64,000 bases of DNA from Phialocephala subalpina (Eukaryota; Ascomycota; Leotiomycetes; Helotiales; Mollisiaceae): assembly GCA_900073065.1 (NCBI GenBank), contig FJOG01000003.1, positions 667,108 through 731,107 of the forward strand, in the 5' to 3' direction. Positions within the stretch are counted from its first letter, which is position 1; every line of letters begins with the position of its first letter. The notes under the pieces are model-generated. The model had not been told where the DNA came from. It saw only the letters and a list, made by a program, of their open reading frames with translations, and did no database searches. Shown here piece after piece: positions 34,201-46,182 of this stretch. A program made the translations under genes and the position numbers.

Positions 34201-34420
34201 CATGGCGGTGATGGCGTTGTTGATTCCATCGCTGGGGTTGCCGGTTGTTGACGCTTTGTGCCAGGCTATGATGCCTCGACCGGGTTCTGAGGAACGGGAT
34301 GGATCGAGGATCACTCCATCTGTGTTTGTTCTGTTGTCTCAAATTAACTTGGGAAAGATTCGTTGTTAGAAAGATCACTCACCCGCCAACATCAACTCCA
34401 ATTCTTAAGCTGCGAGTCAT
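31268..34420 (-). CDS. Hydantoinase/oxoprolinase-DUF917 fusion protein
   Basis: Five exons (34420-34383, 34330-32818, 32755-32304, 32256-31560, 31513-31268) join in phase to 981 aa. The N-terminus MTRSLRIGVDVGGTNTDGV is the ASKHA nucleotide-binding signature of hydantoinase A/oxoprolinases. The second ATPase segment is VVDIGGTTTDVGLL, followed by SIGLGGGS and LVGGGA (residues ~190-505). From about residue 590 a DUF917-type domain follows (ISIGCYILGTGGGGSPYG, VACGGGKGSPTV, EIGGGNGLQGM). DUF917 proteins include S-methyl-thiohydantoin desulfurase, so ATP-dependent ring opening of a hydantoin-like compound with a coupled second step is likely. Cytosolic, no targeting signal. The exact substrate is unknown. 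Confidence 0.88.
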
Positions 34421-35811
34421 GATGTTACTCTGCACCTGGAATGGTGTACAAGCCCTAAAGCAAGGTGGAAAGGTATAAAACAGAAAGAAAGAAAAACAAC
34501 CCCTAGATCTTGTTGATCAAACTAGCTCGACACTCGGGCAACTTAGATATGCTCCCCACTCATCCCACTCTTGTTTTCTTGCCCGATCGGAATGACAGAT
34601 ATCACCAATGAATCAGACCGCGAGCTTGACCCCGCGGCTCAAGATGCTGATGGGGCGGACAAGGTTTGGCTAACGCAGGAACAAAGGGAACTGGCTCTGA
34701 AAGTATCACAGGGACATTTCCTTCTCGTCACGTGAATTCATGTCTCTCAAAAGTCCGTCTCGTGAACGACTTGACCCAGAGGAAGGATTTCTGAGAGCAA
34801 GAAAGCCCTGGCATCGCGTGGAAGATAGGCGACCGAGGCAGAATGCTGGGATAGACTCCGTCACTCCCGCTGTTCCTGCCCCAATGCAATCACTCACCTC
34901 GAAATGGACATTGTGACGGAGGGAATTACAACGCCATTTATAACAGCTTCGATCGACGTTCTATAAAGGATTGTGCAATGTTCTGCTTGGAGTCATAGTA
35001 TACTTTACTACAACAATACCAGCCCTAGACCTTGAATTTGAGCCGACTCGAACTAGAAGACATCTCCCCTTACCTAACAACTAACCAACATCAGAACCAG
35101 AACATTTGAAATGTGCAGAATCATTGCAATCAACTTCAGATGTGTTCATTGCTCGTCACCCCATGCCACGTCCAAGGAAGGGATCTCGGAGACCAATATA
35201 CTTCTGCCTCGAGGACAGAGGATTCGAGGAAATAACAGTGAACGAGTATTGTTGGTATTGCCAGCATCTGCCTTTGACTGAATGATAAGGACTCGATGTT
35301 GGGAAGTTGACTGCGTTGTAATGCGCACTTGTGTAAGAAAAAAAAGAAGAAGGGATAGGCTAATGTTGAGGTTTTGTTAAACACGTACAATAGAACGGAG
35401 AGTAGAATAGACACATGATATGAAAGAAGTAGTTACACTCCACGATTATATGTGCCAAAATGACACCCTAAGGATTTCGAGGCGATGTTGGGATTGTTGA
35501 TGTACTAATACCAATGCCGCCGCACTGATACAGTAGCGGATGACTGTAAATATGATTGCCATCGTCACAGATTGACTGTCGAGGATATGCTCGGATTCTC
35601 TCGAAATGAGGTCCTTTTATTTGACATGCTCAGTGAGCTGTGCCCATAGACCTACATTGAACATCGCTTTTGATTCAGATCGAATGCCCCCTGCCTCGAT
35701 GGCCAGTGAAGAGCTACTGAGGATGTCGTTGTCAAGGGCGCGAGGTTTGTGTCGGTCCCGTATCGCGCGGCGAGCAGGACTGCGAATGTACATCTCGCTC
35801 GGAGTCCATGC
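34421..35811. other. 1.4-kb intergenic region
   Basis: Upstream of the hydantoinase gene and downstream of DPH1. Short frames on both strands look random except for an acidic 47-codon frame at 34592-34735. Confidence 0.4.
34592..34735 (+). CDS. Possible acidic micro-ORF
   Basis: A 47-codon frame, MTDITNESDRELDPAAQDAD onward, with credible protein composition (Asp/Glu/Gln-rich, amphipathic end TQEQRELALKV). It is divergent from the hydantoinase gene. It might be a first exon whose continuation I could not identify, or chance. No family is recognised. Confidence 0.2.
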   Translation: MTDITNESDRELDPAAQDADGADKVWLTQEQRELALKVSQGHFLLVT

Positions 35812-37204
35812 TCATCCTTTAGCAGCGACTAATCCTGCGGGTTTCGTTCGTCCTAGTCCCTCCTTTCCGTAGTAGTCCATCGGATATACTCCGCCATTGC
35901 CCTTCACCCAATCTTCCTTCGCACCAAGGACAATCAAGGCTTCGTAAGGCGTCAGAAGTGGTCTTGGAAAAGCGTAACCCCAATCGATACTCAGTCTCGG
36001 ACATGCGACCTGAACCCAGCATTCGACATCGTCCATCATGGCAAGCTTCCCAGGAAATATCTCGCTCAGCAGGAGATTCACATACGGAATACCTTGAGCT
36101 TCAAGCTTCTGCTCAATCATCGACATTGTGTGTGGGTTCCCTTGTCTACCGAGTGATCCCAGAATCAATCCCCATTTCTTTGCTGACTTGGCAGACGTGA
36201 TAGCGTCTCGTCGTAGTGTATGCATCTCTTTGTGGTCATAGCTCTCTCGAGTGAGCTTTCTCGAGTATGGGTCGTACCGATACGCTGGGATCGTGGGATT
36301 GTGAATCATCGCGCTTTCAAGATGAAATCGTCCGTCTCCAAGATATAGAATTATGTCCACGCCTTCTGTCGAATCCAACCTTGGAGAGGTACACCCGAGA
36401 ATTTCACCCTTGCTAAGCGGAGCAATCTGCGGTATCAGAACATTATATCCTGCTTTCTCGAGCGGTGCTCTCACTCCATGGAGCGTAGCATTGAATTGAA
36501 TCGTCCCAACCATCGCGATCGTCTTTCCAGCAGGGAAGTTCTTCTCCAAGGTTGAAAGCAGATGTGCCGTATCGATGCTGATATCCACGAATACGTACAA
36601 CGTCTTGATTGTAGTGACATCGACAGGTATCAGGCACGAGTGTGCATAGTGTACCAGCAGATCACAGCCCAGCGCTCTCGCAGTATAGTCATCGATACAA
36701 CATGCTCCGTATGTCACGTCGCCCATAATAAGGGTTTCGATTCCAGGGCAGAACTGGGTGAGGATATCCGAGATCGTCGTTGCGAAGAGCAGTAGACCCT
36801 CTGGCATTTGCAGAGCGACCTTCTTCGAGCCATTTGTTCGTATTCGATGTATGGTCTTGTGGAGTTCGAAGGAGTAGTTTGGAGGTAAGAGGGCGATGGC
36901 GGAGTTAATGTCTGGATCGTTCAAGATTTCTGGTGGGACTTGATTCAAAGTTCGAGGAGTTCTTCGAGATTTGGAGACTGTTAAAAGCAAGTAAGAGGCT
37001 GAATACTGTTATGGAGCAGCAGCTCGTACCTTGAATTGTGCCTTTGGTTTCTGCGGATCCATTTGTGTCGTTATTTGATGCTGCTTCTGCAGCCTGTCTC
37101 CGTCCTACGAACCGTCTCTTTGGCAGCTTCTGGGCCTCTTCTTCTAGTCTCTCCTCGACATCCACAGCGACGCCCAAATCAACCTGCGCTCGGTCGTCTT
37201 CCAT
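35812..37204 (-). CDS. DPH1: Diphthamide biosynthesis protein 1 (DPH1)
   Basis: Exons 37204-37030 and 36977-35812 join to 446 aa, the usual size. With Dph2 it forms the radical-SAM-like [4Fe-4S] enzyme that transfers the 3-amino-3-carboxypropyl group to the eEF2 histidine, the first step of diphthamide synthesis in the cytosol. The three cluster cysteines are recognisable in [22 protein letters not shown] and [33 protein letters not shown] and [12 protein letters not shown] are further family segments. The charged N-terminal extension (residues 1-58) sits on exon 1. Intact. Confidence 0.95.
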
Positions 37205-38206
37205 TCTGTCGTTGATGCAAAATTGTGCGCCGTCGCGATTACAAAATTACCCCTCCATGATAGATGCACCCGGTGTGGATTTAGCGAGGCGTCTCCGCGT
37301 CTTCTTTTCCATTTCTCTCCATCCTTCCTGCGCTCTCACCAACAATGCCATACATTATTGACTTTGATCCAATGTATTCCCTATTAAGCAGCTTCAGCAT
37401 CATATTTTAGACAAGTCTCATTTTCCAACCATTTGAAATGGCGAAGTTCTCCAAATGTCCTACTAAAGCAGAAAGTATGCTGGCGCGAAAGTCTTCAGAG
37501 CATCACCGACAATGGTAAATTCCACGAAGTCCCACCCTCCGGAGGTCCCTTTGGGATAATAGAATTCATTGCAGGCTTTCGAACATTATCCGATGTTTCC
37601 GAATTACTGTGCTGATTGGACTTCGATACCTCGTCCTGAGATCTCTTCAAGCTCACCGAGGTCCCGCGTCTTGCGACGAGCTTGTTTTGAGTTCATCGAG
37701 AAGGCTGCCTGCATTGCTAATGGCTACACCAACGGTACAATTGCTCGTACAATGCGACGATTTGAGGATATTTGGCACCATGCAAAGGATCGAAGTCCAA
37801 CAATGGCCTTGATTATTGGATGAAGGAGGAAGATGCTGCGGAGAGATGCATCCACCACCTTTGGCCCCCAACACGCCATCACCAAAACAGCTCTCGATGC
37901 CCAGCAACTTTGCGGCTCCGCCGATGCACACCCTTGACTCTTATGTCAATTCATCCAATGAGGGGCTTTCTCTTCATGCAAGCTCCGTCCGGCGTTCTCA
38001 ATTGGGATTGAGCTGAAAGATGTGCAGATTGGCTTCTCGATAAGCACCTGCTGCTGGCTGCAAGCTGCAGCCTCGTCGACGACTCTGAAAATGGAGAAGC
38101 GCCGCCCCCAGCGCGACAAAAGAAAGGCTGTCCTCTTCTCGTATTGCCTTGCTTTCTTCCCTCCTGTTCATCTTTTTCGTTGTGTCTCGTTACAATTGAC
38201 TGCAAG
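37205..38206. other. Intergenic region between DPH1 and the CorA-like gene (divergent)
   Basis: Several frames of 60-92 codons overlap here. One (37569-37823, plus) has a fairly protein-like sequence (ACFEFIEKAACIANGYTNG) but no ATG, and I could not join it in phase to an upstream exon. It may be debris of an old gene. The outer ends should contain both promoters. Confidence 0.35.
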
Positions 38207-41200
38207 ATGGCGCCCAGCAGACCCAATAGACCACGAGCAGCAAGCTCCTTCAGATATGTACCACATGTGCACAAGAGGGACCAAGACGTCCACATCGATA
38301 TGCAGTACGCCAAACATAGCGTCCACGATCCCCTAGAATTCGCGAACGAGCCATGGAAACACTGCGAAAACCACACGAATTGCTACCTTGGGTTGAGATT
38401 TGACAGACGCGATGAATTTAAGGAGGAGCTAAAGAAGATGGACGATGAGTTCAAGAGAAAGCTCAGTGAAATGGAGGACCTGGGACCCGACGATGACGAC
38501 GACGAAGACTTCGAGCACATGCTGAAGGAAATGCGAGAGTCGAATCGAGGCAAGAAATTGGAAAGGGTGATACATGAAGAGGAGCGAATCAAGCAGACTC
38601 GAGTGAACTTTGCCTCATACCCCATGAAGGAGCAGATGATGGAACGTCTCAGATTGGCGAGGAAGGCTTGGAAGGAAGAGGTGAAAGAAAAGCGGGAAGA
38701 ATATGTCAAGAAAATCGAGCGTCAACAGGAAGCCGGTCGCCATCCAAAGTTTCCCAAAAGATGGAGTCGCGATCAGAAATTGGACCTTGAACTGCTCGAG
38801 CGAGTCAAAGACTGGAATGTGGAAGATGAACCTGAGGACGGTACCATCAAACCGAAGCCCGAGAATGAATATGGGTTCAAAGCGTGCGCAATCTATTTCA
38901 AGAAGTCGGATGATGGATGGCAACCAGATACACACAATCATCCGAAGTTCAAAGATGGAAAGTTTCCGAACCAAAAGATATCAGTCCACGACTTGATACA
39001 GCCTTCGTCGGCCACCTACGCGAACCCGTTAAGCGAACCTTGCGGTGAGGATCGATTGCGGTACTTTCATTTTCCCTCGAACAATATGCGTTGGATTGAG
39101 GTGGGTACTGAGGTCCAGCAAAATACCTAGCCAGAGAACTGACATGGTGGTACCAGGAAGCAATGGCACGATACTACGACGAGGAATCTGGCAACCATAG
39201 CGATACTCAAATGCCCAGCAAGAAATCGTCAAGGGCGGAGAAGCTGCTGTCGAGAGAGTATTGGCGAGGCCAATTACATGGTGGTTCTGGAGTTGCGGGA
39301 AATAGCATCGCAGGTCCGGTGCATGCTAGGCATATGAGGTCCAGGTGTTCTCTTATCCCGCTAGGTATGTGAAGCCCATTGTCCTTTTCGGTATGATCAA
39401 GATTATGAGAACAATGTCCCATGTGCGTTGTTGGGGCATTGATCCCTCCTCTATCGACACAATCGATCTCCAGCGTGTTCTATGCAACAGGATTCGCTGA
39501 CTTGAGACTTACAGACACCTCATCTGGCGCCTGGACACAACGAGGACGCACTCCTAAAGCTGCCTCTTTTTCCAAAAATCCCTTGGCACAGTCACAGAAG
39601 GGCAAAGCCAAGAACTTCGCGATTTTCGTTAGTCTAATCCAACGATCAATCACATCATACGTAACTGACACTCGTCTAGCTCCCCTACCTTCACTGGGAG
39701 ACAAACAGCCGCAGAGCAAAAATGGCCCAAGTCATCAAAGAAGTCACGAAAAAACTCCAGGCTGAAAAAGCCAAGAAAGAGGGCAGGACAACGACTATCC
39801 CACCGGAAGAGAAGCAAGATAAACCGGAAAGACGCTGTCTGCCATGGAGAAATAGGAAGGCTGAAGAGCAACTGAAAAAAGAGATACAAGAGAGCGATGA
39901 AGACGACGAGAACGGGACCGAGAAGAAGAAGGGTATGTTTGATGTGGCGACCAAATGGAAGAGTGCAAAGAATGGGAAGAGTTTGGTGAGGAAAAAGTAT
40001 ACGTGGTGACCTGGTCTGCGTGTGTTGGACTTGACTGACCGTGTAATAGGAGATGCAAGCTTGGCAGATACTTGTTGGCCCTCGCTCAAGTGGCTGACGC
40101 CATGGACTACGAGGCGGATGAGAGATTGTTGCGAGAAAATCTCCACCACAACCCACCCCTGCACATTCGAAGAACTTTGGATCAATCATACTTCCTCACC
40201 CTCGAAGACACATCTGTTCGAGACAAGGATCAAGTCGTCTATAGAGAGACGAGAGAAGGTCGGAGTTTCCACACTCGCAACACCCGAGTCGTGATGGTGG
40301 ATCAGCTATGGCTCTGGATACTCGATGGCAATACAATCATCACTTCTTTTCCTCGCCGCTGGGGAAGAAACAAGCCCGACCCTTCTGGGGTACACAAGTC
40401 GCTTCGAGAACGATTGGAAAGCACTCCGGAAGAAGAAATCCAATCAGTATACGACCTGGCTCTGATCATCATCGACCAATGCTCTCGCGTCTTCTTCGAT
40501 CGTACCAAGCCTCTGGACCAACGACCAGAAGTCATGGATCTATTCGCCTCAGCTATTGGGAGTGTCACTGAACACACGACTATCGCCTACGAGTCGTTCT
40601 GGCGCAACATGGAAATTCGAAGCATGAAAATAGCACAAAACAGTACAAGCGGTTCTGCGAAACATTCCTACCTTGACATCAACCCCGAAGGGACACTTTT
40701 GCGGGAATCTCAAGATGTGGCCGAAGAGCTGCAGATCATGCTAAAGATATACAACCAGCAACTACACGTCGTTCGCGACTTCCGAAAAATCCTCGGCCAC
40801 ATGAACGGAGAATCCAAGAATGAAACAGACGAAGTTCGAACCCTAATCAAGCTTCTACGGCAGAATCCGATTCTAGCAGGAGATAGAACACAGCCGACCT
40901 CGCAGCAGGAGGTCACTCTACCTGTTCCCGAAAGTACGATTCAAGAGGCAAATGATTTGCTGGAACTGATTCGCAACCGCAAAGCTGAGATCCAAGACCT
41001 GGAAGAGGCTGCGCTTCGAACAACACAGCAGCTCCAAGGTTTACTCTCACTTAAGCAGCAACAGGCCAGTATCATCGAAGCAAAAGCCGCACTTGCAAGA
41101 GCAGACGAAAGTGTGAAGCAAGGACGAGCGATCATGGCCTTCACCATTGTGACCATCTTCTTCCTCCCACTCGGATTCATCGCCGCCTTCTTCGGCATGA

Positions 41201-41751
41201 ACAACAAGGAGATCAACGCATCACCTTGGATGAGTCTGCACCAACAAATGAGATGGATGTTCGGCGTCTCTACCGCTGTAATCGTCGTCTCAATCTCCAT
41301 CGCCTTTTCTCCCTGGACCCGTGCCACTCTTACCGCTTTCGTCAAAATTCCCATCATCTTTGTGCTCGAGTATACTGGTCTCAGAGCTTTATGGAAATAT
41401 TATATAGTAGGACATGGTTATTTCGAAGAGAAGAATAGAGAGAGGATTGACTGGATTCATGGACATAAAAAGAGGGTTGAGGGAAGGGAAGCTGAGGCGA
41501 AAAAGAAAGCGATGGAAGAGGATGAGTATGAATGGGTTACTAAGAAGGATCAGAGGGCCACGTTTAAGTTTGTGGATATTTTTTTGCATGGGGAGAAAAG
41601 GGAGGCGAAAAAGGCGAAGCAGAGAGTTAGTTGGAAAAGGCCGAGTCTTAATGGGGTTAATGTTGGGGGGATGCTTGGGAGTGGGGCGCTGAAAGAGGAG
41701 GGAGAGGATATTGAGAAGGGGCATAGGACGGTTTTGGAGGATGGGGAGTGA
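38207..41751 (+). CDS. CorA-like Mg2+ transporter family protein
   Basis: Five exons (38207-39100, 39157-39364, 39515-39627, 39680-40005, 40050-41751) join in phase to 1080 aa. A long charged N-terminal region with coiled coils (residues 75-190) is typical of filamentous-fungal CorA relatives. Their shared landmarks follow: RYFHFPSNNMRWIEEAMARYY, VHARHMRSRC, PYLHWET and PPLHIRRTLDQSYF. Near residue 875 the first TM ends in the CorA pore signature GMN (FFGMNNKEI), followed by a second TM (VSTAVIVVSISIAF) and a charged cytosolic tail. Divalent-cation transport is the family role, though many such fungal proteins are uncharacterised. The 150-bp intron 2 and the GTGACC donor of intron 4 are the least certain joints. 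Confidence 0.85.
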
Positions 41752-42086
41752 GGTTTGTGAATGATACCCCTTTGCTTTTGAAGTCGCGTTACATTTCACT
41801 TGACAGCTTTATAGTCTCTTTCAACCATCAAGGTATGGCTCAGATGAAGCCATCTATCACTACAGAGTTCTCCATCGTTGTCTGTCACGAAGCAAGGTTT
41901 AGGTTTGCTAGGTACTCTCTTCATATCTGTCACTGATTCAACTCATTTGGTTCTGCTGGTGCCTTCTCTTGTTGTCTGTCATGAGTAAAATCGTCTTTAC
42001 AGCGTACACGCTTCGTCGTTGTATGTCTTTGAGCCCATGCCAGCCCCTTCATTCATTCTCCCAAATAGTAAGGGACAATCAAAACA

Positions 42087-43765
42087 TGGAAGGAGACAGA
42101 AAGGACTGGGAGGGTAGCAATATTAGAGACCAGAAGTTAGAGCAGGATATAAGTATCAACGACCAGTACTTTTGGTCTAACAGGACTTTGCAAAGTCATC
42201 TGAACAGAATGGAGAAACTTGGCAGCGAGGTTGCCGATATGGATGTGAGTGGCAAGAAAGAACGAGAAGCACTCAAACAAGGTGAACCATGACTGGCGGT
42301 TTTGATTATCATCAGTGCTAATGTCAGGAATCTGATCAGAACTTTAATCATGCAGAAGTCATAGAACCAACTTGAAGAACGCCTACTCTCCCACACATCC
42401 TCAGGGGTTACCATAACCTCTATCGAATCATCAAGAATTTGGAAGCGAGCGAGGTCAAAAGACAGGTCTTGGAGGTCGCCGTGAAGGACATCCGATGGAT
42501 CCTCCAAATCTGTAGACTCAGATTTGGCGTCAATTCTAGACTGGTGCCAAAGCTTGACCGAATTCCGTTGGATCCCTTACTGCTCGCTATCTGGAATCTA
42601 GAGAATGGGGATGAGAACAACAGAGTTGTCAGACTGGAGCCACATCACCTTTCAAGACTAAAGTCGGTGTTAAGCCTGGTTTGCCGAAACATCAAGATCC
42701 AGCGACAACCCGAGGCAGATTATCTGAGACTTATGTCTGAGGAAGAAGTGACGACTGCGGGACTACCTGGACATTGGAGATTAGATCCCCCTTCAGAGGT
42801 CGCACTCGATCTCATGGAAAAGCATGGAAAAGAGATGGACTATGTGGATTTCCATATCCAGTCGTACATTCCCACCGAGCGTGACGAGCCTGACCCGCCA
42901 GTATGTATCCCTAGCAGACAAAATGTCATCCTCTTGCTAACCCGTCAAGGGTAGACTCTTAGGGAAACCCATCGCCGAGTGGAAGGAAGAATGCCTCAAC
43001 CTTCGGGGACGCGTCATCAATCTTTCCGAGAAGCAATAACATACCAATACTTTCCTAGAGATCTGCAAGGGTCTCGTTGGAATTGATGGCAGCTCTAAGC
43101 TCATTCTTCAGGATCTTCTCGCTAAGTTGGCAGAGAAGAGCACGGGGTATGAAAAGGTGCTCAAAGACAACGAGATGTTGAAGAAGGATTTGAAGCAAAG
43201 TCGATCGCTGGTTATGGCAATCAATGCAATGTTGAGGAAGTGCATTGAGGACCATTTCTCTTCAACTCTGTTGAAAGAGCTCAATGTTGAATCCACAAAT
43301 TCTGTCGTGAGGAGACACCACATCATCCTGGACGGAATCGGTGACTTGGCTGAGAAGCGAGATAATGCCCTCAAAAAGTTGAAAGATGCTCTCGGGACGA
43401 TCGACAGATTCCCAGATCAGCTTTCAGCTAAAGACAACAGTATCAACAAGAAGTCGACTGAGCTCAGAGAGCTGGAACAAGACTATAACTGAGAGCATCT
43501 TGGACAATTAGAGCTGCAGAAAGAAGTTGAGGAGCTGAAGGCACAATTGAGGCGGAGTAGCAATGCTGGAGGAGGTTAGTCCATGAATGGGCGATAATGC
43601 TGTCAAGGAGGAGACCGAACTTCAGGCCTTCAGGCTCAGCAACTCTACGTCGAAGAGTTCTTCACCGACATGAAGAGAGCTAAGCAGGAACGCACTCTGG
43701 AATCGGAGTTGTGGAGGCCGACAGCGGAATTAGCTCGTCTGTATACCAACGCTAGATCATCTTGA
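42087..43765 (+). pseudogene. Coiled-coil protein gene with two in-frame stops
   Basis: A coherent series of exons encodes a Glu/Lys/Leu-rich coiled-coil protein. One frame runs from about 42439 to 42900; a 49-bp intron (42901-42949) follows; the frame resumes at 42950 (GRLLGKPIAEWKEECLNLRG). A gap-free continuation reaches GGG before a GTTAGT donor near 43573, and a last exon ends at 43765. Two stops break it: TAA at 43037-43039 (CAA-to-TAA is a CpA-type change) and TGA at 43490-43492 (likely from CGA). The reading frame is preserved beyond both. The 5' part (42087-42290) probably belongs to it, but I could not settle the joint. No named family. Confidence 0.5.
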
Positions 43766-44444
43766 TCGTTCTTGGACAGGATGTATCCAATTCAGGTAAA
43801 CATGGCCGGTTGAGCTTGGCGGATCATCGGGTTTGCGTCAGATATTTGCATGGTATTTACAACCAAAGTCTTTCTGAACACCTGTGCTTCCCATTTGAGT
43901 TACTGGCGGTCCGAAGAGATCTCAGAAAAGTGTCCTAGATTCAGCGTGAGTATTAAATTAATGTCAATATCGAGATATCAGTCACGTGAGAGTGGAATGC
44001 TTCACAACACTTCCCAAATTTGACTCTTCGCGACTAGGTCGGTAAGTAACTCAGGACGGGGAGGATATCGATTGCCTATGATCCTCCAATTATGGTAGCA
44101 TATCTGTTCTTTCTTGATTTGTTGACTCCTCATTACCCAATTTGTGATTAGTCGTAGCGCTTACTCCACACCTTGCTCAAGTCCCTGTCCGCATTCGCGT
44201 CCGCATGAGACTCCACTGCTGCCAGAGTTTGTCAACATCTCAATTCTAGTATATAAGTCATCATTTCGGAGAGAATATATGAGGTTCCGTTAATTGAAGA
44301 TGATCAGCGACACCATCTGCGGAAACTAGGAAAGTTAGCCTCGGCATCTCGACTTCACCCCAACCTCTCCCCTGAATTGAGACCATTTACTTCTTTCACA
44401 ATCTTTCGATTTATACTTTGTTACTATCTTAGCGCTTCTCAAAC
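43766..44444. other. Intergenic region upstream of the MBL-fold gene
   Basis: No coding frame. The last 150 bases are CT-rich, as is common for fungal 5' UTRs. Confidence 0.4.
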
Positions 44445-45884
44445 ATGGCCTCTCCAGCACTCAGCCTCGTCGAAGTCGACGCCTTAGACATCATCGTCAT
44501 CATCGACAACGAGATCGACATCTTATCCACTGTCCCACCCAACACCGTCACCAACAGTGGACGCATGCCCAATCTCTCCCTCTCTCAACCTGACAATGTC
44601 CATTCGAGAGGCGACGCCAAGAAAGAGATGCCAATGGAAGCTATCTGTTGCGGTGCTCATGGCTTGAGCATTCTCGTGGTAAGTACCCCACCCCTCAATT
44701 GGAAGGATGACTTGACACTAATTAGTAACAGACAGCAACAAAAGGCAAGAAGAAACATTCAATGCTCTTCGATGTGGTCCTGAAGAAGATGCATGGGAAA
44801 GGAATGCAAAGAGACTTGGCATTGATCTTGCTAGCATTGAGCGAATCCAGCTTTCTCATTGGCATCGTGATCACTCGGGTGAGTTTCAAAATGTCCTGGC
44901 GAGAGTTGGACATTACCCCTTCTGATCGACGCCCAAGCCACTTACAACTATCCAGGCGGGATGCTCAAAGCAATCCAAATGATCACCACCGCCTCATCCT
45001 CTGCCACCGGCCAGGTCTCCCCTCTGGCCATCGACCTGCACCCCTCCCGCCCCACCTACCGCGGTTTCATGGCAGGAACTACCCCAATATCTATGCAAGC
45101 CGACCCCTCGTTCTCAGAAATGACTTCCCTTGGAGCATCAATCTCAAAGAACTCCGAAACTCACACTGTACTTGATGACATGTTTCTTGTTAGTGGGGAG
45201 ATTCCCAGAGTCACTCCTTACGAAACAGGAATCAAGGGCGGGATAAGATTTGAAGAAGACAAGGGCGTTTGGGAGAAGGATGAAGAAATCAAAGACGAGA
45301 GATTTTTGGTTGTTAATCTGAAAGGTATTTTCTTCTCTTTCCTGAATCACGGGAGTTGGATATCCTGAAAAGGCTGGGACTTTGAACACACCTTCTTCCT
45401 GGCCGCCAGCCCTTCCAATCTTTGAGTCGCTTGTCCTATCCTTTCCGGGACATTGAACACCCAAAGATCCACCATATCAGCTAACACACACACAGGAAAA
45501 GGACTCATCCTCTTCACAGGCTGCTCACACGGCGGCGTCGTGAACGCAGCTTTACACGCCAATTCCCTTTTCAACAACCAAATACCCCTCCACGCTATTG
45601 TAAGTCCCCTTTCCCTCCCTCCCCCATCCTCTTCTCCCAATCTCCCACCCTCTCCCGTACATCCATCAAACCCAAGTTACTAACACCAAAACCAGGTAGG
45701 AGGCTACCACCTAGTCGGCGAACAAGAAGCCAATATCCACTCCACAGTCCAAGACTTGAAGAAACTCGAACCAAAGGTATTGTTGCCAGGTCATTGTAGT
45801 GGGTGGAGGGTGAAAGTTGAGATTGAGAAGGAGATGCCAGGTAGGTTGGTGCCTTGTAGTGTTGGGGCTAGGATTGGGTTTTGA
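44445..45884 (+). pseudogene. Metallo-beta-lactamase-fold hydrolase with a 1-bp frameshift
   Basis: Exons 44445-44678, 44732-44878, 44956-45324, 45496-45599 and 45693-45884. The product resembles MBL-fold enzymes annotated as dihydropteroate-synthase-like or RFA-P-synthase-like hydrolases: HGLSILV, KHSMLFDVGPEED, the metal site SHWHRDHSGGMLKAI, LFTGCSHGGVVNA, and GGYHLVGEQEA with LLPGHCSGW. All joints fit except exon 2, where GATGTGGTCC must lose or gain a base to keep LFD and VGPEED in one frame (near 44775). So this is either a recent 1-bp deletion or a sequencing error; everything downstream is intact. A soluble hydrolase with unknown substrate. Confidence 0.7.
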
Positions 45885-46182
45885 GTGGGAGGATGAAGAG
45901 GAGCGGGGATGCGTGTTGGTAAATGTCCTGGGATGGGAGGGACATTTGGACTTTTGAGGTGAGATTGGGAATAGGAAGGAGTGCGGACAGGTAGGATGGT
46001 AGGGGAAGAGTTGTTGGGTTTGGATGGCCTTGAATTCGACATTCAAAGTTGCAGACTTGCAGTGGAAAAGAGGATGACTGGAACGCACACTTAGCACACG
46101 AATCATCAGAAGCGAGTTTTTGATTGTCCCAGAATTCCGGGGGAATTGAAACTTCTATGCATGAAGACTACTATACAGGCAC
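45885..46182. other. Convergent 3' region
   Basis: Between the MBL-fold gene and the minus-strand orphan. Minus-strand frames here (45711-46106) are Pro/Ser-rich shadows of purine-rich DNA. Confidence 0.35.

Noticed and set aside
37433..37823. A two-exon small gene between DPH1 and the CorA-like gene
   Set aside because: The only GT-AG pair that looks right does not join the protein-like frame in phase, and the other joined product looks random.
45711..46106. 131-codon minus-strand Pro/Ser-rich frame
   Set aside because: Overlaps the last exon and 3' flank of the MBL-fold gene; low-complexity translation of purine-rich DNA.
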